64,000 nucleotides of DNA. It comes from Sulfuritalea sp. GTDB taxonomy: Bacteria > Pseudomonadota > Gammaproteobacteria > Burkholderiales > Rhodocyclaceae. Location of the stretch: NCBI GenBank assembly GCA_016716965.1, contig JADJUP010000041.1, positions 32,415 to 96,414 of the forward strand, given 5' to 3'. This document shows positions 17,354 to 27,179 of this stretch, in pieces (position 1 is the stretch's first letter; every line of letters begins with the position of its first letter). Under the pieces are notes generated by a model. The model did no database searches and was not told the DNA's origin. It saw nothing but the letters and a program-made list of their open reading frames with translations. Made by a program: the position numbers and the translations under genes.

Positions 17354-19120
17354 ATGGCTGCATCCAGCGAAAAAATCAGTAGCGGCTTCGACGCCCGCCA
17401 GCATCTCGCCGGCCTGCTGCGCACGGCACTGGCCAGCGTGGCTCCCGGCCAGGGGCTGGCCGAAATACTCCTGGAACGCCCCAAACAGGCCAGCCATGGC
17501 GACTTCGCCAGCAACCTCGCCATGCAGCTGGCGCGCGAACTGAAGACCAATCCGCGCCAGATCGCCGAGCGCCTGGTGCGCGAACTGCCCGCCTCGCCGG
17601 CGGTGGCGAAGGTCGAAATCGCCGGTGCCGGCTTCATCAATTTCACGCTGACCGCCGCCGCCCGCTGCGCCGTGGTCGGCGCCGTGCTCGCCGCCGGGCA
17701 TGATTTCGGCCGCAGCCCGGTGCGTAACGGCCGTGCCGCGCGCCGCCTGCAGGTCGAATTCGTTTCCGCCAATCCGACCGGTCCGCTGCACGTCGGCCAT
17801 GGCCGGGGCGCCGCCTTCGGCGCCAGCCTGGCATCGCTGCTGGCCTTCGCCGGCTACGAAGTGACGCGCGAGTATTACGTCAACGACGCCGGCCGCCAGA
17901 TGGACATCCTGGCAGTGTCGGCCTGGTTGCGCTACCTGGAACTTTTCGACGAGCCGGTGCCCTTTCCGCCCAATGCCTACCAGGGCGGTTACGTGCGCGA
18001 AATGGCCGAGCAGATCCGGCAGGCCCACGGCGACCGCTACGTGCATCCGGCCGAGGCCGTGCTGGCCTGCGTGCCCGATACCGAAGACATCGAAGCGCGC
18101 CTCGACGGCCTGATCCTCGCCGGCAAGGACCTGCTCGGCGAGGACTGGGCCTATGTGCACAGCCACGTGCTGTCGGAGCAACTGGCCGACTGCCGCGCTG
18201 ACCTCGAGGAATTCGGCGTGCATTTCGACGTCTGGTTTTCCGAGCGCAGCCTCTACGACACGGGCATGGTGGCGCGCGCCGTCGCGGCGCTGGAACAATC
18301 CGGCCACATTTATGTCCAGGACGGCGCCAAATGGTTCAGCTCGACCGCCTTCGGCGACGAGAAGGACCGCGTGGTGCAGCGCGAGAACGGCATCTATACC
18401 TACTTCGCTTCCGACATCGCCTACCACCTCAACAAGTTCGAGCGCGGCTTCGACAAGGTAATCGACGTCTGGGGCGCCGACCACCACGGTTACATCCCGC
18501 GCGTCCGGGGTGCGCTGTCAGCAGCCGGCGCCGATGCGAGCCGGCTCGAGGTCACCCTGGTGCAGTTCGTCAGCCTGTTTCGCGACGGGCAGAAGGTCTC
18601 GATGTCCACCCGCTCCGGCGAATACGTCACGCTGCGCCAGTTGCGCGAGGAAGTCGGCAACGACGCCTGCCGCTTCTTCTACATGCTGCGCAAGTGCGAC
18701 CAGGCGCTGGATTTCGACCTCGACCTGGCCAAGTCGCAGAGCAACGACAACCCGGTGTACTACGTGCAGTACGCCCATGCCCGCATCTGTTCGGTGCTGG
18801 CGCAGTGGGACGGCGATGCGGCCGAACTGGCGGCGGCCGACCTGTCGCCGCTGCAGAACGAACGCGAGTTCGCGCTGTGCGCGCGGCTGGCCGAATTCCC
18901 CGATCTGATCCAGCAGGCGGCGCGCGACCATGCGCCGCATGCGCTGGCCTTCTACCTGAAGGACCTGGCCGGCGATTTCCATAGCTGGTACAACGCCGAG
19001 CGGGTGCTGGTCGACGACCCGGCGGTCCGTCGCGCGCGCCTGGCGCTGGCGCTGGCGACGCGGCAGGTGCTGCAGAACGGACTTTCCCTGCTTGGCGTAT
19101 CGCAACCGGTGAGCATGTGA
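17354..19120 (+). CDS. argS: arginyl-tRNA synthetase
   Basis: 588 residues. A class I synthetase charging tRNA-Arg. The HIGH-like motif is in NPTGPLHVGHGRG and the KMSKS-equivalent is VSMSTRSGE. The N-terminal Arg-tRNA additional domain and the C-terminal DALR anticodon-binding domain are both present. A good -10 box, TATAAT, lies at 17316-17321. The SPOR-domain gene starts 2 bp after the stop. Confidence 0.97.
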   Translation: MAASSEKISSGFDARQHLAGLLRTALASVAPGQGLAEILLERPKQASHGDFASNLAMQLARELKTNPRQIAERLVRELPASPAVAKVEIAGAGFINFTLTAAARCAVVGAVLAAGHDFGRSPVRNGRAARRLQVEFVSANPTGPLHVGHGRGAAFGASLASLLAFAGYEVTREYYVNDAGRQMDILAVSAWLRYLELFDEPVPFPPNAYQGGYVREMAEQIRQAHGDRYVHPAEAVLACVPDTEDIEARLDGLILAGKDLLGEDWAYVHSHVLSEQLADCRADLEEFGVHFDVWFSERSLYDTGMVARAVAALEQSGHIYVQDGAKWFSSTAFGDEKDRVVQRENGIYTYFASDIAYHLNKFERGFDKVIDVWGADHHGYIPRVRGALSAAGADASRLEVTLVQFVSLFRDGQKVSMSTRSGEYVTLRQLREEVGNDACRFFYMLRKCDQALDFDLDLAKSQSNDNPVYYVQYAHARICSVLAQWDGDAAELAAADLSPLQNEREFALCARLAEFPDLIQQAARDHAPHALAFYLKDLAGDFHSWYNAERVLVDDPAVRRARLALALATRQVLQNGLSLLGVSQPVSM

Positions 19121-19122
19121 CC

Positions 19123-19793
19123 ATGGGCAAATTTGACAAGACGGGCGACAAGGGCGTGCGCCCCGCCGCGAAACCGAGAGCGCCGCAGAAAAAGAGCGGC
19201 GGCGGCACGCTGCTCGGCGTGTTCATCGGCCTGGTGATCGGGGTCAGCATCGCCTTCGGCATAGTCTTGTACCTCAACAAGTCGCCGCTGCCCTTTCAGA
19301 ACAAGTACGAAGGCGCGCCCAAGGCGGACAAGGCCGCGAACGGAGCGAACGGCGCAAATGCCAAGGCGCCGGTTGCGCTGCCCGGCAAGCCCGGCGACAA
19401 GCCCACCGAACGCCAACGCTTCGACTTCTACAACATCCTCGAAGGCAAGCCCACCGCCGGCCCGACCGCACCGGCGCCCGCTGCCCGCACTGCGCCTGCC
19501 CCACGCCTGCAGCCCCGGCTGCCGCGCCGGTAGCCGATGCCAAGCCATCGCCGGCGGACATCTATTTCCTGCAGGTCGGTTCCTTCCAGAAGGCCGCCGA
19601 TGCCGACAACCTCAAGGCCAAGCTGGCGCTGACCGGCTTGTACGCCAGCGTGCAGGAAGTCAATATTCCGGACAAGGGCACCATGCATCGGGTGCGCGTC
19701 GGTCCCTTCCGCGATACCGAAGAAATGAACCGGGCGCGCGGCTTGCTGACCCAGAGCGGGGTGCAGGGCACCGTCATCAAACAGAAGGAATAG
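19123..19793 (+). CDS. SPOR domain-containing protein, frameshifted
   Basis: A cell-division/peptidoglycan-binding type protein. The N-terminal part has a basic cytoplasmic stretch and one membrane segment (GTLLGVFIGLVIGVSIAFGIVLYL), then a Pro/Ala-rich linker. The SPOR domain (YFLQVGSFQKAADADNLKAK .. HRVRVGPFRDTEEMNRARGLL) is in another frame. One missing base near 19495-19505, in a C-rich tract, joins the two parts. ATG at 19123 is preferred over GTG 19117. The argS-SPOR-dsbA order is common in betaproteobacteria. Confidence 0.85.
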
Positions 19794-19799
19794 CTGGCG

Positions 19800-20429
19800 A
19801 TGAAATCCTGGCGCGGATTGTTCGGGGCCATTCTCGCGATGCTTTGCTTCAGCGCGAGCGCGGCCGAATTGCAGGCCGGCCGCGATTTTCGCGTGATCAA
19901 TCCGCCGCTGGTGGCGGACAACAGCCGCATCGAGGTTACCGAGTTCTTCTGGTATGGCTGCCCGCACTGCTTCGATTTCGAGCCGGTACTGACGCAGTGG
20001 ATTGCGCGGCTGCCGGCCGACACCAGTTTTCGTCGCGTGCCTGCCGTCCTGCCTGACGGCAGGTGGTCGCCGGGTGCACGGCTCTACTACACCCTGGAAG
20101 CCATGAATCTGCTCGACGCGCTGCATGTCGAGGTGTTCAAGGCGATCCATGTCGAGCGCAAGCGCATCGACGAGGAGAAGCACCTGTTTGACTGGGTGGC
20201 CGGCAAGGGCGTCGATCCTGCCAGGTTTCGTGAGGCATGGTCGTCCTTCGGCGTGCAGAGCCGCGTCCGCCAGGCGCGCGAACTCGGCATCGCGGCGGGC
20301 CTGACCGGCGTGCCGGCGATGGTCGTGCACGGCCGCTACCAGGCAGTCACGCAGGGCAACTATGGCGAACTGATCGCAGTGGTCGATCAACTGGTCGCCC
20401 GGGTGCGCAGCGAGACGGGCCGCAAGTAA
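19800..20429 (+). CDS. dsbA: thiol:disulfide interchange protein DsbA-like
   Basis: 209 residues. Signal peptide (residues 1-21, SWRGLFGAILAMLCFSASA), then a thioredoxin fold with inserted helices. The active site is CPHC in EFFWYGCPHCFDFEP, and the cis-proline loop is in LTGVPAMVVHGRY. It would insert disulfides into exported proteins in the periplasm. The start is 7 bp after the SPOR gene stop. Confidence 0.93.
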   Translation: MKSWRGLFGAILAMLCFSASAAELQAGRDFRVINPPLVADNSRIEVTEFFWYGCPHCFDFEPVLTQWIARLPADTSFRRVPAVLPDGRWSPGARLYYTLEAMNLLDALHVEVFKAIHVERKRIDEEKHLFDWVAGKGVDPARFREAWSSFGVQSRVRQARELGIAAGLTGVPAMVVHGRYQAVTQGNYGELIAVVDQLVARVRSETGRK

Positions 20430-20443
20430 GCGCGGTGCGCGCC

Positions 20444-20501
20444 GTTCGTCGCGGCCGCTGCGCTTGACGCCGACAATGCCACCGTCAGCCTCCACCGGAA
20501 T
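20444..20501 (+). repeat. intergenic repeat block R, copy 3 (diverged)
   Basis: Sequence GGCCGCTGCGCTTGACGCCGAC..GTCAGCCTCCACCGGAA (written with a gap) is a diverged version of the 58-bp block at 20509-20566, arranged in direct repeat just ahead of it. Confidence 0.6.
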
Positions 20502-20508
20502 CCGCTGT

Positions 20509-20566
20509 TTTAGTTACGGCCGCTGCGCTTAACGCCGATAATGTCGGCGTTAGCCTCCACTGAAAC
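20509..20566 (+). repeat. intergenic repeat block R, copy 2
   Basis: 58 bp matching 1937-1994 at 51 of 58 bases. It ends 4 bp before the preferred SDR start codon, so it supplies the leader and ribosome-binding region of that gene. Confidence 0.75.
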
Positions 20567-20570
20567 GGAA

Positions 20571-21329
20571 ATGCGTTGTTTTCTGACCGGCGCATCGAGC
20601 GGCATTGGTGAGGCGCTGGCGCGCCATTACGCGGCTACGGGCGCCACGCTCGGCCTTGCGGCGCGGCGTCGGCAGAAGCTTGAGGCGCTTGCCGCCGAGC
20701 TTCCCGGCAACCACCCCTGTTACCCGCTCGACGTGGCCGACGCCGAGGCGATGCGCGCGGCGGCGGCGGATTTCCTTGCCGGCGGCGTCCCCGACATCGT
20801 CATCGCCAATGCCGGCATATCGGTGGGCACTTTGGCGCACGAAGCCGACGACATGGCGGCCCTGCGCCGCGTGTTCGACACCAACGTGGCCGGCATGGCG
20901 CAGACCTTCCAGCCATTCATCGCCGCCATGAAGGCGCGCGGCAGCGGCCGCCTGGTGGGCATCGCCTCGGTGGCCGGCATCCGCGGCCTGCCGGGCGCGG
21001 GCGCCTATTCGGCATCAAAGGCGGCGACCATCGCCTACCTCGAAGCCCTGCGTGTCGAATTGCGCGGCAGCGGGATCAAGGTGGTTACCATCGCGCCGGG
21101 CTACATCGCGACGCCGATGACGGCGGTCAACCGCTATCCGATGCCTTTCCTGCTGCCGGCCGACGAGGCGGCGCGGCGCTTCGCCCGCGCCATCGAACGC
21201 GGCACCAGCTACACCGTGATCCCCTGGCAGATGGGCGTGGTGGCCAAGCTGATGCGCCTGTTGCCCAACCCGGTTTTCGACCGACTGTTTGCCCGCGCCG
21301 GCAGGAAGCCGCGCGGCCTCGACCTTTGA
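20571..21329 (+). CDS. SDR family NAD(P)-dependent oxidoreductase
   Basis: 252 residues with a Rossmann fold. The cofactor motif is TGASSGIGEALA near the N-terminus, the structural motif is IANAGIS, and the catalytic Ser and YxxxK are in GIASVAGIRGLPGAGAYSASKAA. The C-terminal part (MGVVAKLMRLLPNPVFDRLFA) is a membrane-associating tail seen in many classical SDRs. The substrate is unknown. ATG 20571 is chosen because upstream in-frame starts fall inside repeat R. Confidence 0.9.
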   Translation: MRCFLTGASSGIGEALARHYAATGATLGLAARRRQKLEALAAELPGNHPCYPLDVADAEAMRAAAADFLAGGVPDIVIANAGISVGTLAHEADDMAALRRVFDTNVAGMAQTFQPFIAAMKARGSGRLVGIASVAGIRGLPGAGAYSASKAATIAYLEALRVELRGSGIKVVTIAPGYIATPMTAVNRYPMPFLLPADEAARRFARAIERGTSYTVIPWQMGVVAKLMRLLPNPVFDRLFARAGRKPRGLDL

Positions 21330-22123
21330 TGCCGATGCGCGACGCGCTTCATCGCGAACATCCGCCATGCGCTGACGCGCCGCGCATCGTCAGCCTGGTG
21401 CCGAGCCTGACCGAACTGGTCTGCGACCTGGATCTCGCCGGCCAGTTGGTCGGCCGCACCGGATTCTGCGTGCACCCGAAGGAGGCCCTGCGCAGCATTC
21501 CCAAGGTCGGCGGCACCAAGGACGTGAAGCTCGACGTACTGCGGCAACTCGCGCCGACCCATGTGATCGCCGACATCGACGAAAGCCGGCGCGAGGTTGT
21601 GGAGGAGATCATGGGTTTCGTGCCCCATGTCATAGTCGTGCATCCGCACACGGTGGACGACAACCTCGCCCTGTATGCCCTGCTCGGCCACGTATTCCGT
21701 CGCGAGCATGTCGCCGCGCGACTGGCCACTGCGTTCGCCACCGCGCGCGCCGAACTGGACGACCTGGCGCGGAATCTGCCGCGCGAGCCGGTGCTGTATC
21801 CGATCTGGCGCGAGCCCTGGATGACGGTGCGCCGCGATACCTACATTGCCGCGATGCTGGCCGCTGCCGGGTGGGACAGTTTGCCGGTCGAGGCCGCGAG
21901 CCGCTATCCGGCGTTCGACTGGAATGCCCCGTGGCTGGCCGACGTGCAGCGCGTGTTGTTGCCGTCGGAGCCCTATGCCTTCACCGTGCGTGATGAGGCC
22001 GAGGTCGGTGAACTGGCGCGCCTGCCGGTGACCCGCATCGACGGTGAAATGGTTTCCTGGTACGGCAGCCGGGCGATCGCCGGCCTGCGCTACCTGGCCG
22101 CATTGCGGCGGCAGCAGCGCTGA
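21329..22123 (+). CDS. cobalamin-binding (BtuF-like) protein without a clear signal peptide
   Basis: 264 residues of the periplasmic-binding-protein fold for B12 or iron chelates: RIVSLVPSLTELVCDLDLAGQLVGRTGFCVHP, VGGTKDVKLDVLRQLAPTHVIADIDE, VLYPIWREPWMTV and GEMVSWYGSRAIAGLRYLA. The N-terminus (MPMRDALHREHPPCADAP) has no secretion signal, and no btuC or btuD lies nearby, so it may be a cytoplasmic member rather than a transporter component. The start overlaps the SDR stop by 1 bp. Confidence 0.85.
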   Translation: MPMRDALHREHPPCADAPRIVSLVPSLTELVCDLDLAGQLVGRTGFCVHPKEALRSIPKVGGTKDVKLDVLRQLAPTHVIADIDESRREVVEEIMGFVPHVIVVHPHTVDDNLALYALLGHVFRREHVAARLATAFATARAELDDLARNLPREPVLYPIWREPWMTVRRDTYIAAMLAAAGWDSLPVEAASRYPAFDWNAPWLADVQRVLLPSEPYAFTVRDEAEVGELARLPVTRIDGEMVSWYGSRAIAGLRYLAALRRQQR

Positions 22124-22169
22124 CTCACTCCGGTGGCGGCGCGCTGCGCTGCTACCGGTCCGTCGCCGG

Positions 22170-24975
22170 CTACTTTTTGTCCGGAGCAGGCACCGCCTTC
22201 GCGCCAAGTTCGAACCCGGCCGCGACATGCTCGATGTACATCGTTATGCCTTTTTGCCGGACCTGCTCGAAGGCAGTCCTGGCCAGGGTTGGTTGGCCTT
22301 GGTTGAGACGCTGCTGGCCGAGGTAGAACAGGGCTTCGGTCATGTTCAGTTCGCGCTCGTCCCCCGTCTTCTTCTCGACTTCCGCCAGCATCTTTTCCGG
22401 ACTCAGGGCGCCGACCAGCATGGCCAGCGCGGGGCGCGGCCATTCGCCCTGCGGTTCCGCCCGCGCCTGCCTATCCAGATCGGGGGGAACGGCTTGTCCC
22501 AGGCGCTGCAGGGACCAGATCCGCCAAAGATCGGCATACACCCGTCGCGAACTGTCGGTTGCGGCGGCGGCTTTGGCGAAATCCTCGGCTGCTTCGGCGG
22601 TCCTTCCTTGGTAATACCGCGCATGGCCGCGGCGGTAGAAGGTTTCGAACGGATTGGCGCCGAGTGCCAGTGCCTTCGAGAAATCGAGTTCGGCTTTTGC
22701 GAACTCGCCCTGATTGAAATACAGATTGCCACGACATTGGCGGGTGCGTCCGAATTGTGGCGCCAGTTGAACCGCGCGTTCGGCATCCTTCTGTCCATCA
22801 GCCGGCGTGCCAAGATCGGCGAGCGCCTCGGCCCGACTGCAATGCGCCTCGGCCAGGTCTTCGCCGCTCAAGCGGCCGTCGGCAATCGTCTTGCCGATGC
22901 GTTCTACAGTATCCTGCAGGCGCTTGCGCAGATTTTCCTGCAGGGTCTTGCGACCCAAGCCAAACAGTCCATCGTTCTTGATCGCTGATTTCTCCACCAC
23001 CACGTAGCCGCGCACGGCCTGGTCAATGGCTTTGACCTCCTCCATCAGCCGCGGCAACTGTTCCGGCTGCACGACCTCCGTCAGGGCGGCAAACGTTACG
23101 CCAACCCGGGCGCGATTGCCGCGGAAGCTGCGCGTCACATCGAGGTTAAAGAATTCGTTGCTGACCCGTTTCGAGCTGGGGTCGTGCGCCATCGCCACGC
23201 TTTGCGGCCAGTCTATGGTGAGTTCGTATTTGGCCTGGTAGGACGAGCCCAGCGCTACCAGTGGGAATTTGCGCTTGAGCTGAGGCGGTACATGGACCGC
23301 GCCGCGCAGATTTGCGGGAAAGAAGCGTATGCCCCATTCCAGGCCAAATTCGGTCGCCGGCTTGGGCACGCTGTAGGTGGCACGCAAGGTCATGCGATTG
23401 TCCTCGGTATCGTCCTGCCAGGTGGGCACGCCGGCCAGTTCGATGCCAGGGTAAATGCGCTCGTAGTTGCTCAGGGCGAACTTGCCCAGCTGCTCGGGAG
23501 TGAATTGAGCGGCGGCAATCCTGATGTTTTCGGCATCGTTGCCGTTCCATGTGATCGAAGTTTCAAGCTTGGCGTCACTGCCGAAGCTGGTCAGTGTGAA
23601 ATGTTCGTTGAGGGTCTGCGTATTGAGTTCGCGCGCCTCCGGCGCTGTAATGCTTGCCAGCGAGGCGGCACCCGGCGCGACCGCCAGTCCTGCCATCTCG
23701 GTAGCTACGGCGCTGCGGCGTGTCAGCCGGCCGCGCTGTCCGAGTCGCGTCCCGTCCAGATACCGGTATTGGCCGTCCACTTTGGCGCGGACCATGATGT
23801 GATCGAATGCCAATGGCGTCGGCAGGAGTTTTTCGGGCAGTTTGGGATAGCGCTGCGATACCAGCAGCGGATGCGCTTCGATGCCCAGTTCGCGCAAAAG
23901 GGTCAGCAGCAGGAAGGTTTTGTCCTTGCAGTCGCCGAAGCGGCGCCCGACCACTACATGTGGTGGATTGGGCCGATGCGAGCTTTCGCCCAGCGTCACG
24001 GCAAAATAGCGTACCTCTTCCTGCACCCAGCGCAAAGCTGCCAGCGCGCGGGCTTCTTCCCCGGGCAACTGCTTCAATTTCTCGACCAGATCGTGCATTT
24101 CCTTGGGCAGGGCACCGCCATTTGCAAACAACGGCTCGGCCCAGCGCGCCACGGCACTCCAGTCGGCATATTCACTGAACTGCAGCGCGCGCTGCAAAAT
24201 AATTGTCCGGGGTGCCGGGTTCGGAATCGATGCCGTCGATGCCGGCCTCCTGCCAGCGCAACTGCCGGTGAGTCTTGCTCAGCGTGAGCTCGGGATTCTG
24301 CCGCCCGCTGCGAAAATCGCCTTGCATTTGCCAGCGGATGTCGCGCTCGATCGGGTGCGACAAGGTGACGCTGCGCAGCTCGATCGGATCCTCCTGGTCC
24401 CAGCTGGCATTTTCCGAATAGGTATTGCCGAACACCGGATTGCTGCCTTCGACCGAATAAGTGATATGCAGCGTGTCGCCGACACGCACGTCGTCAATCA
24501 GCAGGGCGACGGTGACGCCGCCGCTATAGACGCCTCGTTCCAGGTCCATCTCGCGCTGCAGGAAGCTAACGTTACTGCTGGCAGTGCGATCCAGAATGGC
24601 GTCGCCGCGCAGCAGGTGCACCCGGTGCAGGCGCAGTTTCTGGTATTGCGGCACGTAATACAGCTGGTACTGTCCGATGCGCGCCAGCGCGGCGCTGGCA
24701 TTAACTTGTATGGCGCGGTTGGAATAAAAGGAATTGACCTTGCCGGCGCGGAACTGGGTATCGGCAAGGCGTGTGACGACAGGATTGCTGCGTTTGGTGG
24801 GCGGAATCGCGACCGGATGTACCCATTCCGGAATTGGGTCGCCACGCGAAAACGTGCCCGGAGCTATTGCCGTATCCGTTGCCGGTTGTGCTTCGGCGGC
24901 CTGCGCCGCGCTGCCGGCCATTGCCACGGCTGCCGCGCTCGCCAGCGCTGCTACCCATCGCCAAAATCCCGTCAT
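22170..24975 (-). CDS. DUF3857/transglutaminase-like protein with TPRs, frameshifted
   Basis: About 934 codons in two frames. The first part has a signal peptide (FWRWVAALASAAAVAMAGSA) and a DUF3857-type beta-rich domain ending near GIDSEPGTPDNYF. The second part starts near LQFSEYADWSAVARW and carries a transglutaminase-like core (Cys in FGDCKDKTFLLLTLLRELG, His in AFDHIMVRAKVDGQYRYLDGT), a long beta domain and C-terminal TPRs (FNQGEFAKAELDFSKALALG). A single indel near 24172-24210 breaks the frame. Proteins with this order are secreted and of unknown function. Confidence 0.83.
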
Positions 24976-25171
24976 GACTTTTCCCTGGCATGGTCGGCGG
25001 GCGCGGATGGCCGGCCGAAAGTTGGCAATTGTATTCGAAAGGCATTGAAAGTAGCGCGGCCCGATTTCCTGCTCGTGGGGAGCAACGGCTTGTCGTGTTG
25101 CAGGCGGTGCGATTAGCGGTTCGTGCTGCCCGACCCGCATTTTGTCGACAGAACCCGGCGCAAAGCGAAAG

Positions 25172-25570
25172 CTATGGTTTGTGGCATAGCGGCCCGGCCA
25201 CTGGATTGGCGACGCTTTGCGCGACCACGGCGACTAGTTCATGCACCTCCTCGACGGAAAAGTGCGCGACCAGGCGGCGCGCGTGGCGCGCGGGAATCCG
25301 CGCCACGCCGGGCTGACTGTCGGGCAGCCTGATGGCGACGGCCATCAGCGCGAGCGCCTGGTCGCCGTCGGCGGCTTCGACCAGGTCGCGCTGCGCTTCC
25401 ATCAGCTTTGTGTATTCGTCCTTGATGGCCTTCTCCAACTCGTCGGACAGGGCCACGACGAAACCCTTCATGCCATCGGCCTGCAGTTCGCACGGAATGC
25501 CGCGGGCGGCGAGGAGGCCGACGAAGCGGTCGCGCAGTGCCGATTCGAAGAAGATGTATTCGTTAGCCAT
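25172..25570 (-). CDS. conserved hypothetical protein
   Basis: 132 residues, not recognised. It begins MANEYIFFESALRDRFVGLLAARGIPCELQADGMKG (written in the gene without a signal peptide), followed by an acidic/basic helix (SDELEKAIKDEYTKLMEAQ) and VARIPARHARRLVAHFSVEEVHELVAVVAQSV. It is probably a small cytoplasmic protein. The 196 bp between it and the DUF3857 gene hold no other gene. Confidence 0.75.
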   Translation of the reverse strand: MANEYIFFESALRDRFVGLLAARGIPCELQADGMKGFVVALSDELEKAIKDEYTKLMEAQRDLVEAADGDQALALMAVAIRLPDSQPGVARIPARHARRLVAHFSVEEVHELVAVVAQSVANPVAGPLCHKP

Positions 25571-25672
25571 CGGTTCCTCCGTCGTTTGTTGGTCCTTGGG
25601 AATTTTGCCGCCAATCGACTCTGCCCCGCGGAGCAGGGTCGGGCACGCGGATACCTGATCGGCAGGTCGCCG

Positions 25673-26395
25673 CTACGGGCGCTGCGGCAGTTCGTTCGGC
25701 CGCAGGTCGAACAGCAGCACTTCCGCCTCCGCGCCGCCATCGAAGCGCAGCGCACCGGCTTCGCGGATGCGCGCGCCATCTCCGGCGGACATCGGCGTGC
25801 CATTGACGCGCAGGCTGCCGCGCGCGATGTGAACAAAGGCGTAGCGCCCCGCCGCCACCTCGAACTCCGCCGCTTCGGCGCCGTCGAACAGGCCCGCATA
25901 CACCCGCGCGTCCTGATACACGCCGAGCGCGCCGTCCGCGGCGTCGGGGGAAATGATCAGGCGCAGGCGGCCGCGTTTTTCGTCGGCGGGAAAATGTGTC
26001 TGCTGGTAGCGCGGCGTCACGCGCTGGCGGTCGGGCACGATCCAGATCTGCAGGAAATGCACGCCTTCCTGGCGCGAGGGATTGAACTCGCTGTGCGTGA
26101 TGCCGCTGCCGGCGCTCATCATCTGCACGTCGCCGGGGCGGATCACCGAGCCGGTGCCCATCGAGTCCTTGTGCTCCAGCGCGCCTTCCAGCACGTAAGA
26201 GAAGATCTCCATGTCGCGGTGCGGGTGGGTGCCGAAACCCATGCCCGGTTCGACGCGATCGTCATTGATCACCAGCAGGTCGGAGAAACCGACCTGCGTT
26301 GGATCGTGGTAGTGGCCAAAGGAAAACGTGTGTCGCGAATCGAGCCAGCCGAAGTTGGCCACTCCGCGCTCGGCGGCCCTGCGCAGTTCGATCAT
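25673..26395 (-). CDS. pirin family protein (bicupin)
   Basis: 240 residues. The metal-binding cupin motif is in GFGTHPHRDMEIFSYVLEGALEHKDSMG, with HSEFNP completing the site. Pirins act as quercetinase-like dioxygenases or redox-sensing regulators. ATG 26395 is preceded by a strong GGAGG ribosome site. It sits 23 bp downstream of the flavodoxin-type gene, and both are divergent from a LysR regulator that probably controls them. Confidence 0.93.
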   Translation of the reverse strand: MIELRRAAERGVANFGWLDSRHTFSFGHYHDPTQVGFSDLLVINDDRVEPGMGFGTHPHRDMEIFSYVLEGALEHKDSMGTGSVIRPGDVQMMSAGSGITHSEFNPSRQEGVHFLQIWIVPDRQRVTPRYQQTHFPADEKRGRLRLIISPDAADGALGVYQDARVYAGLFDGAEAAEFEVAAGRYAFVHIARGSLRVNGTPMSAGDGARIREAGALRFDGGAEAEVLLFDLRPNELPQRP

Positions 26396-26418
26396 GATGA
26401 TTTCCTCCGGTGGTGAAT

Positions 26419-26994
26419 TTAACGGTTCCAGCGCGCGGCGGTTTCGGCGACGCGGGCGCCAAACAGCCGGGCGGTTTCCAGGTCGCCGGGCGGCGGGCCT
26501 TCCTCGGGGCTGGAATCGGACGGCGACTGTGCCATGGCGCCGGCAAAGGAGCCCAGCCAGTTCACATCGTTGCGCGTGGCGGCCTTGCTGTTGGCCGGCA
26601 TCATGCCGGTGCCGACCCAGACCATGCCCTGCTGCATCGCGAGGGTGATCATGTAGTGCAGCGTGGATAGCTTGTCGCCGTTCATCGAGGCCGAGTTGGT
26701 GAAGCCGGCGGCGACCTTGTTCTTCCACTTCGAGCCGAACCAGGGCTTGGAACTGGCATCGGCGAAGCGCTTGAACTGCCACGACGGTCCGCCCATGTAG
26801 GTGGGCGAGCCGAAGACGATGGCGTCGGCCTTTTCCAGCTTTTCCCAGCCGCCCTCGGCCAACTGGCCCTCGGCGTTGATTTCGACCAGTTCCGCGCTGG
26901 CGCCGGGAACGCCGGCGGCGCCTTGCTGAACGGCCTCGGCCTGTTTGCGGGTGTGGCCATAGCCACTGTGATAGACGACGACGGTATGGGACAT
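26419..26994 (-). CDS. flavodoxin family protein / NAD(P)H-dependent FMN reductase
   Basis: 191 residues with a WrbA-like flavodoxin fold. The FMN phosphate loop is VVYHSGYGHTRKQAEAV; the isoalloxazine-contact regions are IVFGSPTYMGGPSWQFKRF and AAGFTNSASMNGDKLSTL. It probably reduces quinones or similar electrophiles. It is co-transcribed with the pirin gene, which suggests a redox- or xenobiotic-response unit. Confidence 0.88.
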   Translation of the reverse strand: MSHTVVVYHSGYGHTRKQAEAVQQGAAGVPGASAELVEINAEGQLAEGGWEKLEKADAIVFGSPTYMGGPSWQFKRFADASSKPWFGSKWKNKVAAGFTNSASMNGDKLSTLHYMITLAMQQGMVWVGTGMMPANSKAATRNDVNWLGSFAGAMAQSPSDSSPEEGPPPGDLETARLFGARVAETAARWNR

Positions 26995-27099
26995 GGTGTT
27001 TCCTCCGGGTTGAAAGCTTCGATATTGCTGATGATGGCTGCTAGAATGTTTGCCGTTGTGACCTGAGTTAAAGCCGAGTTAATTTCTCAAGTAAGGGCG

Positions 27100-27139
27100 A
27101 GTATCAGCGATAGCAAGGCATGGCGTGCTGATACTTTTT
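27100..27139 (+). terminator. terminator-like hairpin in the LysR leader
   Basis: AGTATCAGC (27100-27108) and GCTGATACT (27127-27135) form a perfect 9-bp stem followed by TTTT, 41 bp before the LysR start. It could be an attenuator or a regulator-binding dyad in the divergent promoter region. Confidence 0.5.
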
Positions 27140-27179
27140 GTGATCTATAGTCGAAAATATCGAATATCAATCGTTTCAC

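Noticed and set aside
19040..19072. A further copy of the dispersed 23-bp motif in argS (CTGGCGCTGGCGACGCGG)
   Set aside because: Several mismatches in the core; explained by an Ala/Leu-rich coding repeat.
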